Positions 31,491-42,490 of a stretch of 64,000 nucleotides of DNA are shown here, in pieces; position 1 is the first letter of the stretch; each line of letters begins with the position of its first letter. Origin of the DNA: Notamacropus eugenii. Lineage: Eukaryota; Chordata; Mammalia; Diprotodontia; Macropodidae. The position numbers were made by a program, and so were the translations under genes. The notes beneath the pieces were generated by a model. That model saw nothing but the letters and a program-made list of their open reading frames with translations, searched no databases and had not been told where the DNA came from. The stretch spans positions 62,852,685-62,916,684 of the forward strand of contig NC_092879.1 of assembly GCF_028372415.1 (NCBI RefSeq), given 5' to 3'.

Positions 31491-34400
31491 AACACACCTA
31501 AAACTTTGTGAAGAGACCAGTTATTAATCATCTTTGTACAGTATATGTGCTAGGTAGTTAGGTACTAACAGGAAAAGTAGGTAGAAATTTGGACAGCTGG
31601 AAAAGCTTTCTATGGGGGAGAAGCAGGTTAATATTAGCTGCATTTCTATAATACTCCTAAACATGAGGCAACAATTCATAAGGCATCTGTTTGGCATAGG
31701 CGATGTTCTCTATGATGGTATACATGCTCAGAAACAGAAGTAGTTCAGTGCTAGTGGCTGAGCAAAAAGGGATGCTGCAGGGAAGCAAAATGAACGGAAA
31801 TGAAGAATGAAGACTTTGGCTACCTCGGGTCAGTATGTCAGTGGAACAAAACCTTATCTGGTGGGGAGAGTTCCCAAAGAATGACAAGATACTAAAGAGG
31901 AAGCTGTCTAAATCTATCAACTGAATGACTCATTTCAATTTTCATTGTCCTATTCATTTCCTAAATGAACGTATCCACTTTGACCAAAGCTCTTTCTGTC
32001 CACCATTTCTTCTTCTATCACTAGAGGACATGACCCACCAATGGAAACCAAAAGGCCCCATGCTAATTACTCTACTTATTTAACACAGACAGAGACCCTG
32101 GGATGGGATCTTGAGAGCTACCAACCCTAAACGGCTTTCCTGATTGAAGCAAAGCAATGCTTCACTCACCATTGCCATGAAAGACATGTTCTTTCCAGAC
32201 ATGAAAGACATATTACTAGAGTTCTGAACATAGCAGTGAAATGAAAGAAAACTAGACTAATTTATTAAAAAAAAATTAAAGACCAGTTCTACCTTTTTAT
32301 TGAATCCTCTTCAAATAGCAGTTTTAGCAGGAGACTATGAAATTTATAAGAAGAATTTCAATGGGAAAAATGTAACTCCTAGAACATTATTCTCCTTTTT
32401 CTTCTCTTTCCTGTTGATTTGATTACAATTATTGAGATGAAATGAAATCTAAATATGCCTATGAAAATGAGCCATTTTCATATGTTTTTTCTTGTTCCAA
32501 GTCCAATGAATGGACATAAATAATTAGTCATAGTTATTTTTGAGCCAATAAACAAGCAGGGGGTTTGTTAGAAAGAACTTTATGAATTCCTCTGTTGTAT
32601 CTCATTTAATTCACTTAACATGGTATAACAAAACAAGTACATTTTAATAAACCTGCTTAGCTTATATTTAAATAGTGTCTTCAGTGGTCAATTTTATCAT
32701 TTCTACCCCACAAAACTTAATTTGGTGGAAAAAAAGTCAATCATACCTCCCTTGTGTTTTGTTGTTGTTTGTTTTCATGTTTTTTTCAGTCTTTTTCAAA
32801 TATGTCACTTTCCCCTCCCCTCTCCAGGAAGCCTTCCCTTGCAAATAAAACCTGGACTTCAAAGACCATTTATGTAGGACTCTCCTGATTTCTGGAAATT
32901 GATTACTCAACTTTCCGTGCTTTTGCAAGGTGCAGAGTTTTGAGAGAGGAGAAATCTTTAGTTTTTTTAGCTTACAATTTCAAAATGAAAAATACAAGTT
33001 TCTAGATCTGGTTCCTGAAGGGGAAAGAAGACTCTGGGAAGGAGCTGACATGTAGGGGAGTTGGCACCTCACTCCCATCCCTATTGCCAGTTTACTACAC
33101 TGTTGACTTTGGGGAATTCCTCCTTGGATAAGATCTGGGACTCTCTTTCTTGGCTGAGTTAAGATATCTTGCTCCCAGGGGGAGAAATGCACTCTCTGTA
33201 TTGTCTGGTATATTCTCAGGCACATATCTTCTCTGGTTTCTACTTGGTATCAGCTTATTAAGAATAATTCTAATTCTAATAATAATAATATCCAAGCCTT
33301 AGATAAATGAGTTTATTTCCTATTTGCTATGTGTGGTCTTGGTGCAAATGGCAGTTGGTGGTAAAGGAGTCAAGTATGTAGAGCTTGAGGAGCTCCTTCC
33401 CTGTTACAGCATAGCAATCAGGAGCACAGCTTGACCCTAAAATTATTTCCCCTAAGCTAACGATATTGAGGAGCAGATCAATATAGCTCTAGCCTGGCAC
33501 TGCCTTCTGTCTCAGAGCAGAGGAGAGTGGTCAGCCTCATGGCCTCAATATCCTATTTCTCCTCCTGACAGAAATTAAAGTCTCCCTTGGAAAAGGGTGA
33601 GTGGAGGAGACTTTAGAGATATTTTATCATCTCCATGAGCTATATCTAGATAAACCCACACGGATACACATAACCTACAGGAGAAACCCATACATCCATG
33701 AACACATACAACAAAGAACAAAAATCAGTTAAGCAAGACCACCTCATCCATAAATTGCATATGACAGTGTATGAATCATTCCGCATCCATGGTCCCTCTC
33801 CTCACCAATGAAAGGAGGGAGGTGTATTTCCCCATCTCTTCTTTATAAAACCTTTTTCTGATAAAAATCACCAGCTTATTGGTTTTTTTACCCGATAAGT
33901 TGTGACTTTGGGCAGAAAAAACCTGAAGAAATTTAAACTGTTTTCCTTGAAAATTCCTGAAGAAATTTCTCTGTCATGTAGAAAGAGAAAGATAATTCTA
34001 AATATACGTTCCCAACAAGAGGAGTGAGGGTGATTTGGAATTCTTTCTTTGTTTCATGAGTTGTCATGATCAAAGAATTCATCGCCAAATAACCAGCCTA
34101 GTAGACATGAGTTTTTCCATACTTAGGCCAGTCCTTGGAAAGCAGAAAACTACAAAAAGGACCTGGAGAAAGAGCAGGCAGACACTGGCACAGCCTTCAG
34201 GAACCAAGGGTCACCTCTCTGGCATAACAAATGGGGCACTGGAATAAGATCCGTGAATATTGTTAACAGTGTTACTCAAAGAAGGAATTTGGAGCCCTAT
34301 TGATACTCTTTCCATCCAGCAATTCTTGCAATCTGTAAGCTATGGCAGGATGGTCCTCAGTTAACAAAACAGACATAGTTTTGCTTGAGGTAGAGGAAAG

Positions 34401-36654
34401 AAAATATTTAATAAGGACTTAGTACCATGTAGACCTTGGGGACAATCCTACCTGAGTACAAATCTGCAAATTCTTCCAAAATTATTTATAAAAACTAAGA
34501 CTATAATTCTTTGCAATAAACTCAATGATCCAGACAGGCCAGCATTACTGCAAAGTAGATGAATCAGATTAGAAGAGACTGCTTGATGGTCTAGGCCTTG
34601 CCAGGCATACTTTGACACAAGGCCATCAATCCCAGGAGAGAAAGGATACATGGTTGCTCCCCTGCTCACCAAAGAAGAACACAATTTTTTGTGGCTATCA
34701 GAGAAGAGAGAGAACTGAAAGAGAATGGTCAATTCTCAGTAAAATGTCTGTTTCTACAACTCTTTCTCCTAGTTCACGAATAGTGAATTACTGTTTTCTA
34801 GAATATCTATAGCTTGACCCTCAGATATCCTGAGGGTTCAAAGACAAAATCCCAGCTTCTATATTTTAAATTCCATGCTAGATGTGACGGTCCCCTTGTA
34901 AAAGAGAGGTCATTTTAAAATTGAGGTCTTGCCCAGTTAGCAAGAGCAGCCTGTCTCCTCAAGCCAGTCATGTGATCCATTGCTGTACTCTTTTTCAAGG
35001 CCTACTGTTCTCTCACGAGTCAAAAGGAAGGATGCTCACCTTCCAAATAGTTAGAAGGTAAGGATGTTTTAGTCAGTAATTATAATATAGCCAAGGACAC
35101 CTAAGTTAGTAGAGTACTAATGATGCAATGTATGTACAAAGTAATATAAATGTTCTGTTCTAATGTGTGAGTTAATTTTTCACATCATCTAATTTTTTTC
35201 TTAATTTTGAAATATGATTATGGAGATGTTCTAGGATCAGCCAGTCCTATTTACATGTAAACTCCCTATGTAGATTCTCAGCATCACTGCTCCTTTCCAT
35301 GAGATTACATAATCAGGAGTATGGCACTAAACAAGACCTTGTATCCCTTGATTCACAAACAACCATTCTGAATGACAACTGGTTGTCAGTCAAAACAATC
35401 AAATGAGCTCTTTCTAGGAATGTCTGATATGTACCATTACTATCATTTAATATATGTTATTACATGTTTACAGAATTTGAAACAGAACTTTTGTTAGTTC
35501 ATTCAATACAAAATAAGATGGACTTTTTCTATCCTCATAATGATTATAGTTGGCCTAGGAAACCCTTCTCCAACTCTAAATGAGAATGATCATTAAACTG
35601 TCACTGAGAAAAAACATACCAAAACATGGGAAATGATAGTAAAGGTTAATTACATTTTAAAATAACTGACCCTAACACTTTACCTCATCATTAATCACTC
35701 AGGATACAGACATGTCAACCGAGACAGTGAGGAGATGTTCTTGAGAGAACACTTCCTGATGTTTAAGTGAAGGTAAAAAAAGAATGAAATCAGCTGTGAT
35801 TGTTGTTAAAATTAGGAAAAAGGCAACTGTAATTACATACTGCCAGACAATCTGAACGTCTAATATCCACAGAGAAGGAAGAACAATGAGTAAATTCATG
35901 CACTGTATTTCTATAAGGGATTGTGCTTTGATACTGTCTGGTAGTATAGAAAAGTCAGTTATTTGCTGGGCCCAGTGGGAAGAGAAGTCTTTGTGGTGGG
36001 ATGTTTGCCTATTCTAATCCTGAGCACTATGATATGAGACAACTAAGTGTCTCATGAAATGATGTTTCATGCTTTTGGATGCACCATGAAACCAACTCCT
36101 CTAAGTCCCTTATTACCTCTCTAAGGAGATCCCATGAGCCATCCTTCCATGTAAGTGTGATTTAAGTCTGTTAGTTTCATTTATAATGAGAATATTCGAT
36201 ATACTGATGTGTTTTTCTAGCAGCGTATCAGCTTGCTAGTCACTGGACAAAGTTGTCATATTTAGCATCCCCAAACCATGAGATTCTTAACACTTGGGGA
36301 CCCTCTTTCCACTCCTCTGCCATCATCATTGTGGAAGAAGAGGATCAAACAAGGCTGAGGGCCATTCTGTATTTTTTTCTGTTTCATGGATGACTTTGGC
36401 TCAAAAAATCATTGCTTAGTAGCTCCTTTCTTTTAATAAGTCTCTCTATATGTAGCTAAAGTGGTTCCCACAGCAGGCACAATCTTTCAGCAATAGTGAG
36501 CCTGAAGGCTTTCCAGCTTGGTAGAAACTGCTAGAACTCTGGATCAGTGGGTGATAGCTTTGGGAGCCCCATATTAACTTAATGGCATAATAAGGAACTG
36601 GGGGTACTTTGTAGAAGAAATCTAGGAGCATACAGTAATGTACTATGTAAGGGA
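31491..36654. other. Long gene-free stretch, mostly unrecognised
   Basis: Low in recognisable repeats. About 32250-32720 is very AT-rich and could hold conserved regulatory sequence. A short TAA microsatellite lies near 33272-33291. Frames up to 94 codons occur with no promoter, splice or poly(A) context. I see no gene. Confidence 0.4.
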
Positions 36655-36830
36655 GACAGTATGTTACAGTGGAAAGAGAAATAGATCAGATGCCGGGACG
36701 ACTGGTTTCTGTTCCAACCTTCTTCCCTTCTCTGGGCCTCACTTCCTCCTTGGGAAAATGAGGACTTTGGACTAGATGACCTCGAAGTTCCCTTCGAGCT
36801 CGAAATTCAATTACATTAAAGTAAATTCTA
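36655..36830 (+). repeat. MIR-type fragment
   Basis: Contains cttctctgggcctcacttcc, tgaggactttggactagatg and acctcgaagttcccttcgag, the common MIR 3' phrase. Confidence 0.7.
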
Positions 36831-37520
36831 TGAAATGTCCTTCAAGGAGTCTCCTAATACTTTGCCATTTTTAGTAATGCTTGGTTGAACTCAATTTACT
36901 TCTTTTTAATGTTAAACATCTAGGATTTTATAAGCATAACATTTGTAGCTTTAACAATTTAAGTTTGTAAATGAGGGGCAACTGGAGGTATGACGGCTAC
37001 CTGAAAATTCAACATTTTTGAATATCCAAAAAACTGCAACATTTATGAGAAATTCCAGTTATTGCCCAAATAATCTTGAAATTGTTGCAATCTTATAAAG
37101 GTAGTCTCATTATCAGTAGGTTGACCCCTCGATGAATCATCTAGCTACAGTAACCTACGAAACAAGGAAGAAAATACAAGATGGCTTTCAGTCCTTTTCC
37201 ACAGTGACGGTATCCGGATGGCAGGAAAAAAGGGTAGAGAGTGTTGAATCCAGAATTTTTAGACTCTCTGTAAACATCTATACATATACTAAATGCTACG
37301 TCTTTATCAAGTAACAATAAATGGACAAAAGTGATTGAAAAAGATGAACCACAACAATGCCGATATCCCTAAAACAAACATAATCAGAAGAGACAGGAAA
37401 ATTTCAGCTAAATGGGACGAAAGTTCCGAGGTTGGCCTTGGAGAGACAAACACAGAGGTTGACAGAGTTAGTTTCATCATGAGCCCAAAGACAATAAGGC
37501 AAGTCAAGAATTATTTCACC
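36831..37520. other. Unclassified AT-rich DNA
   Basis: Nothing recognised with confidence; short overlapping frames only. Confidence 0.35.
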
Positions 37521-37780
37521 TCAGGCTTCATGAGGCATGCCAGTAATCCCTGATCCTAGGAGGATGAGACTAGTGGATTGATCTCAAGAGGTATGAGCTA
37601 CAGTAAGGCTACAGCCGGTCTGGTGTACATACTAAATCCAGCACTACTATGGTGAAGGGTGAGCAGGCCACCAGGGTGCCTAAGGAGATTTGAACTGGCA
37701 GAGGCAGCAGGCCCAAGCTTCCATGTCAATCAACAGTGGTACTGGGCCCATGAGTGACCACTGTCCTTTCAGGGCTGGGG
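37521..37780 (+). pseudogene. 7SL (SRP) RNA retropseudogene
   Basis: Follows 7SL RNA along its length: gccagtaatccctgatccta (5' Alu domain, cf. the GTAGTCCCAGCTACTCGG block), ggatgagactagtggattga, then the S-domain blocks ccggtctggtgtacatacta, actatggtgaag, ggccaccagggtgcctaagg and the closing tggtactgggcccatgagtg, accactg. It stops before the 3' terminal helix and runs into ggaaaaaaaaag, as expected of a retrocopy with an A-tail. Diverged by many substitutions and small indels; non-functional. SRP RNA scaffolds the signal recognition particle. Confidence 0.75.
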
Positions 37781-37789
37781 AAAAAAAAA

Positions 37790-38570
37790 GATTTTGACAA
37801 GAAGCATCATTTCACGAAATACTTGGTCATCTCACTTTCAAATGCTTCTGATGAACTCAATCAAAGGACCACCACGAAGATGACTAGAGCTTGTATATCA
37901 ATATCTATTGCAACGGATAAAAAGGTAAAAGAAAATGTAAAAAAGAACTTGAGATCCTCCAAACTTTGATACTCTATGACTTCACTACGAAGGAGAGCAT
38001 AGAGCAGCATGGTGACAAGTATGTTGAAAAACATGGCTCTGGTTTGAGAAACGAAAGGAGCGAAAAGCTCTTAGATTACTGCGAACCCTCACATTTATAT
38101 ATCATATATTATTTGAGAAGAGTAAAGGTGGCAGGCATGGCAAACACCAAACAGCTTCACAAAAGAAGAAAACTGAATATATCTTAACAGACAGGAAGTG
38201 ACTAGTTACTGATGTGGAAATCATGTCAGAATCAGCCACCTGTGAGCAAACAACAAAAAAGTCAAAATCAATAATAAATTACCACAAAATGTGATGATGA
38301 CAGCATACTATGAACAACTGAGATGACTTCAAACTGACCTATTCAAGTAAGCTCTGAGTGCTGAAAAAAAATGGAAAATGGAAAAAAGACAGATAGTGAC
38401 TTTGAGATATTTCCTGTAAAAGAGTAACTGACTAAAACAGTCATCACTCTGAGGAAGCTAAAAGAACCCAGAAAATGCCTTATCAATCTCCTCCAAAAGC
38501 AAGTAGTCACAAAAGCTAAGAGTAACACTAGTCTGGAATATCAACTCATTGGGAAAGCATTATGGAGGAA
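37790..38570 (+). mobile_element. RTE-type LINE remnant, endonuclease domain
   Basis: Conceptual translation, interrupted by stops and shifts, gives the C-terminal half of an RTE apurinic-type endonuclease: HGDKYVEKHGSGLRNERSEK then LLDYCEPSHLYI (about 37987-38100), then EYILTDRK.LVTDVEIMSES (about 38177-38240), which matches the IDYILTDRK.LVTDV block. The 5' junction abuts the A-run of the 7SL pseudogene. Inactive. Confidence 0.65.
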
Positions 38571-38589
38571 GATAAAGACAATTTTTAGA

Positions 38590-38860
38590 GGCAGCTAATT
38601 GACATAGTGAATAAAGTGCTGGGCCTGGAGTCAAGAAGACCTGGGTACCAATATAGTCTCAGACACTTACTAGCTGTGTGACCCTGGGCAAGTCACTTCG
38701 CCTTTACTTGCCTCAGTTTCCTCATCTATAAAATGGGAATAATAATAATAGTATCTGCCTCCCAGAGTTGTTGCCAGGATAAAATGAGATATTCATAGAG
38801 TGCTTTGCAAATCTTAAAGCATTACAGAAATTATAGGTAATAGGTAGTATTGCCTTAACA
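38590..38860 (+). repeat. MIR/CORE-type tRNA-derived SINE, well preserved
   Basis: Full-looking copy: ggcctggagtcaagaagacc, acttactagctgtgtgaccc, tgggcaagtcacttcgcc, ctcagtttcctcatctataa, gagttgttgccaggataaaa and gtgctttgcaaatcttaaag. Inserted into or next to the RTE-type remnant. Confidence 0.85.
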
Positions 38861-39639
38861 GAGAGAAAAAAGCAGCAGAAGCAAACCAGTTGTGCGTAAA
38901 GCTTGGTGGAAGACCCAAAACCTTGCTTCAAGACCCAGGACATCACCAGGCTTCCTAAATGAGATTAATGAATACTCAAAGGAGGTTACTCTAATAATCC
39001 ACTTACGAAAAATGAAATGAATAAGAAACCACTACGTGTTATATGTTCAGTCTAACATATTACTATATAAGTACATGTATCTTGAACATTCAATGTAATT
39101 AGGTAATGAGCTGAGTCCAGAATTGAATAAGAAAAAGGGAGCAGATTAGATAACATCTGGAAAATTATGCAGTACTTTTAATGATTCCAAGATGCTCCCC
39201 AGGGGACAGACGTTGCCCCCCACATTTGTTTTAGAACAGAAATGTTTTCTTTGCAATATGATATGGCTGCAAATCTTAGAACACTTACAGTCTCCAAGGA
39301 ATCAAAATTTCAGGTGACCTGAAAAGGGAGATATGGAGGGCACAAGTAAGCCAAAATCGATTTCTTTTGCTGACCTATGCAAAAAAAAATGACATGAAGC
39401 ATATATTTGAGGAAATATATGATCTGAAAAGAAAGTGATGAAAGTAATGGATAACTAGACCTACCGAAAAAGATCCTGAGGAAGGGCCATTGGACACTGG
39501 ATAGATTCTCTGCTGAAGATCTATGGTAAAACAAAGACAAGAATCATATGGGATAAGTAAAGCTAGATGGCTTGCTATGGAAGGAGGTTCCACATCAATG
39601 TGATCACAGATCCACTGAATGACTAAATTGTGTACCTCC
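38861..39639. other. Unclassified, possibly RTE-derived
   Basis: No confident assignment. Short minus-strand frames without supporting signals. Confidence 0.3.
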
Positions 39640-39860
39640 CAATCCCAAGAGGATAATAGGACCACAGATTTGAAGCTGAAAGGGGAGGCAACTTTAGAGG
39701 CCATGATGTCCAATGTCTCATTTTATAGAGGAGGAAATTAAGGCCCTCTATAGAGAAGTGAAATGATTTTCTACAGGCCACACAATTTATTGGCAAAACT
39801 GAGAAAAGAATTTAGGCCTTTTGACTTTCAACCCGATATTCTTTCCACCACATTGTACTG
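39640..39860 (+). repeat. SINE of the 27175-27365 type
   Basis: Contains ccacagatttgaagctgaaa, gaggaggaaattaaggccct and cacacaatttattggcaaaa in family order. Confidence 0.65.
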
Positions 39861-39889
39861 CCTTTCAACAACGCTGCAATATCTTATGC

Positions 39890-40978
39890 TTTATTACTTT
39901 GAATGATCCTAATTTCACTGGTATTCCTCCTCCTATCACCAATGTAGATTTCAGCCCATTTCTCCAGGCCTTTTAAAAAATGTGTAACTCTTGTTCAGTC
40001 TTTCCCATAAATAATTCATAGATAATTTGCCAGCATGTTGGAACCTTCTTGTTCTCTTAATAATGAGAGATATTAATGTATCACTTGAAGTGACTCTTCC
40101 AAACCTTTGCATTCCTCCTTAAATCTTGCATGGTTCCTCTTCCCCTCACCCTCTCAGATGAAAAACTCCTTTACTGAGAAAAAATGCAGCCATTCACCAA
40201 GAGCTGCCTCTTCTCACCTTCTCATCTCATATTCTTCTGCCACTATCTTCTCCTTCACTTATATCTCACATGAAAAGGTGACCTTTTTTGCCACAGTAAA
40301 TCTTTCTACATGCACAAGTGAGTCTATCCCATCTTCTCCAACATATTATCTCCTCTAATGTCCACATTTTCACTTATACTTAATCTCTCCTAGTCTATGG
40401 GCTACTTCCCTACCCCCTGTAAACACACCCATGCCTCCCCCATCCTAAAAAATATCCTAACTTGATCGTCCATTCCCTCTAACTACTATCCCATATAAAT
40501 CATGTATTTTGTGACTCAACTCCTTGAGATGACCATCAACAATTGATGCTTCCTTTCCCTTCACTCTTTTTTTAACTCTCTACAGTCTGGTTTCTGACCT
40601 CATAATTCTATTGAAACTGCTCCCTCCAAAGCTGCTAACAATCTATTGTGATATATATATATATATATGATAATATAACATATACTATATAACTTATATA
40701 CATATATATACTAATATATAACATATATTACATTTTCTCAATCCTTATCATTCTTAAACCACAACCATTAACACTATAGATCACTCTCTTCAACATCATA
40801 TTCACTTCTCTCTAGGCATTAGTAACACAACTTTCTCTGGTTCTCCTCTTACCTGACTGTTCCTCCCCAGTCTTCTTTGCTGGATCTTCCTCCAGGTCAT
40901 AAGTGCTAATTGTGGGTGTCCCGCAGGGCTCTGTCTCGGGCCCTCTTCTCTTTTCCCTCTATACTATTTTACCTGGTA
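39890..40978 (+). mobile_element. L2 LINE fragment, sense
   Basis: Follows the L2 ORF2 5' to 3': cttcccctcaccctctcaga (40138), cttctgccactatcttctcc (40233), then RT-domain blocks ctttctctggttctcctctt (40830) and gtcccgcagggctctgtctc (40918). Interrupted by an AT microsatellite at 40650-40731. The reading frame is destroyed except for a short frame starting at 40903. Confidence 0.7.
40650..40731. repeat. (AT)n microsatellite
   Basis: AT dinucleotides with interruptions; self-complementary and able to extrude as a cruciform. Confidence 0.9.
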
Positions 40979-40979
40979 A

Positions 40980-41610
40980 TCTCATAGAATCATGGAATAT
41001 CATGGGTGGATGGAACCTCAGTAGCCATCTAGTCCAACTCATACCAGATAGCAATCTCTACCTTGAAGTGAGGACAGAAAGCTCAGTATAAGCCATCATT
41101 TCAACAGAGCAACTAAAAAAGCTAACGACATGCTAGGTTGCACGCCTAAAATAAGGGAGATGACTGGCTTGCTGTCCTAATCAGAACACATCTAGCATAC
41201 TCTTCTCTAGGTGTTCAATTCTGAGCACTGCATTCTAGGAAGGATGCTAAAGGGCCTATAAGCAGATTCATAAACAGGATTTTTTTGTTGTTGTTCAGTT
41301 GTATCCAATTCTTCTTAACCCCATTTGGGGTTTTCTTGGCAAACATACTGAGTAGCTTACCATTTCCATTTCCAGCTCATTTGGCAGATGAGGAAACTGA
41401 GGCAAATAGGCTTAGGCTACTTGCCCAGGGTCAGGAAGACTCCAGGCCCAACACCCTATCCACTGTAGCATCACCTAGCTACAGTGGATATAGAGTTGCC
41501 TCCATTAAAAGGATTAGTTGAAGGAAATGAGGATGTTTAACCTGAAGAAAAGATAAGAGAGATATGATCTCTGTCTTCAGATACTTACAGAGCTATCAGC
41601 TCTCTAGAAA
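40980..41610 (+). mobile_element. CR1/L3-type LINE 3' end, split by an RTE-tailed SINE
   Basis: After a short antisense-like CR1 phrase (agaatcatggaatatcatgg, catctagtccaactcat), sense CR1/L3 3' sequence runs from about 41105 (aactaaaaaagctaacgaca; ctctaggtgttcaattctga) to 41280, and resumes at about 41481 (gatgtttaacctgaagaaaa; tctgtcttcagatacttaca). Confidence 0.6.
41281..41480 (+). repeat. Mar-type RTE-tailed SINE nested in CR1/L3
   Basis: Contains ttgttgttcagttgtatcca, accccatttggggttttctt, ggcaaacatactgagtagct, gatgaggaaactgaggcaaa and ttgcccagggtcaggaagac, an arrangement I know from marsupial genomes. Confidence 0.75.
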
Positions 41611-41720
41611 GAGCTCCAGATTTGGAGTCACAATCTTGGCTTTGTCACTACTATTTGCTCCCTCCCTGTGTGGACTTGGGCGAGTCATTTCATTAATGTG
41701 AACCCATTTTCTGCCCATCT
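41611..41720 (+). repeat. MIR-type fragment
   Basis: Contains gctccagatttggagtcaca and gtgtggacttgggcgagtca. Confidence 0.65.
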
Positions 41721-42448
41721 GTACCTACTATCGTCAATTACCCTTAGGAGAGAATCAGGTTCCTTTCCTCATACAGTGATCTATACTGATCCAGTCATCT
41801 AGATAATACCGAAAGTCTTCACTGTGCTTGTGTAGACATGGACAGGTTGTGAGAAACATATTCTGTTCCTATTTTAAGAGGTCCTATAAGAGATTATTTC
41901 CCTCAATAAGCACAGGAGAGATGCTGAATAAAACACACTTAGCTAAATAATGTCTCTCTTTGTCTACAATCAAATCCATATAAAAACATATGCTGGATTG
42001 AGCCTCTGAATGAAGTAAAAATAGTCCACATGATAGCAGCTGCTTGTTGATATTCTCACAGTTCTACAGAACCAGCAGATGATGAGGGGAAAAGTATTTG
42101 TCTCCCTAGCATCAAGCGCAGCACCTTGCACAAAGATGATGCATGATAAATAACTCAGGTAAATTGAGCTGAATTGGATCTGATTCACTAAGTCCAGCTG
42201 GAATGGTCCCATTCTAGACCAGTGCATAAGGACATTATTTTTAAACCCTAAAAGAAAGAAAATTCTGAAACCTTCATTAACTCATTCTAGTATCAGATCA
42301 GTCTCCCAGGCACAAAGTTCTCTCTTAGATCTAGCCTAAGCCTTTGAAGATTTCTGCCTTTTCCTTCTGTTAGCCTCATTTGCTTAAAAAATCAATGTGA
42401 AATTAATTCTGATGACAACGTAAGTATTCAGCCAAGCTTAAAAATTCT

Positions 42449-42452
42449 GTGC

Positions 42453-42485
<33 letters not shown>

Positions 42486-42490
42486 CGTGT
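42449..42490. repeat. (TG)n-(CG)n microsatellite
   Basis: TG run passing into CGCGCG, strongly Z-DNA-prone, and CpG-rich by local standards. Confidence 0.95.

Noticed and set aside
20403..38860. tRNA genes
   Set aside because: tRNA-like boxes were seen only as parts of diverged MIR/CORE-type SINEs; no stretch folds as an intact tRNA as far as I can judge.
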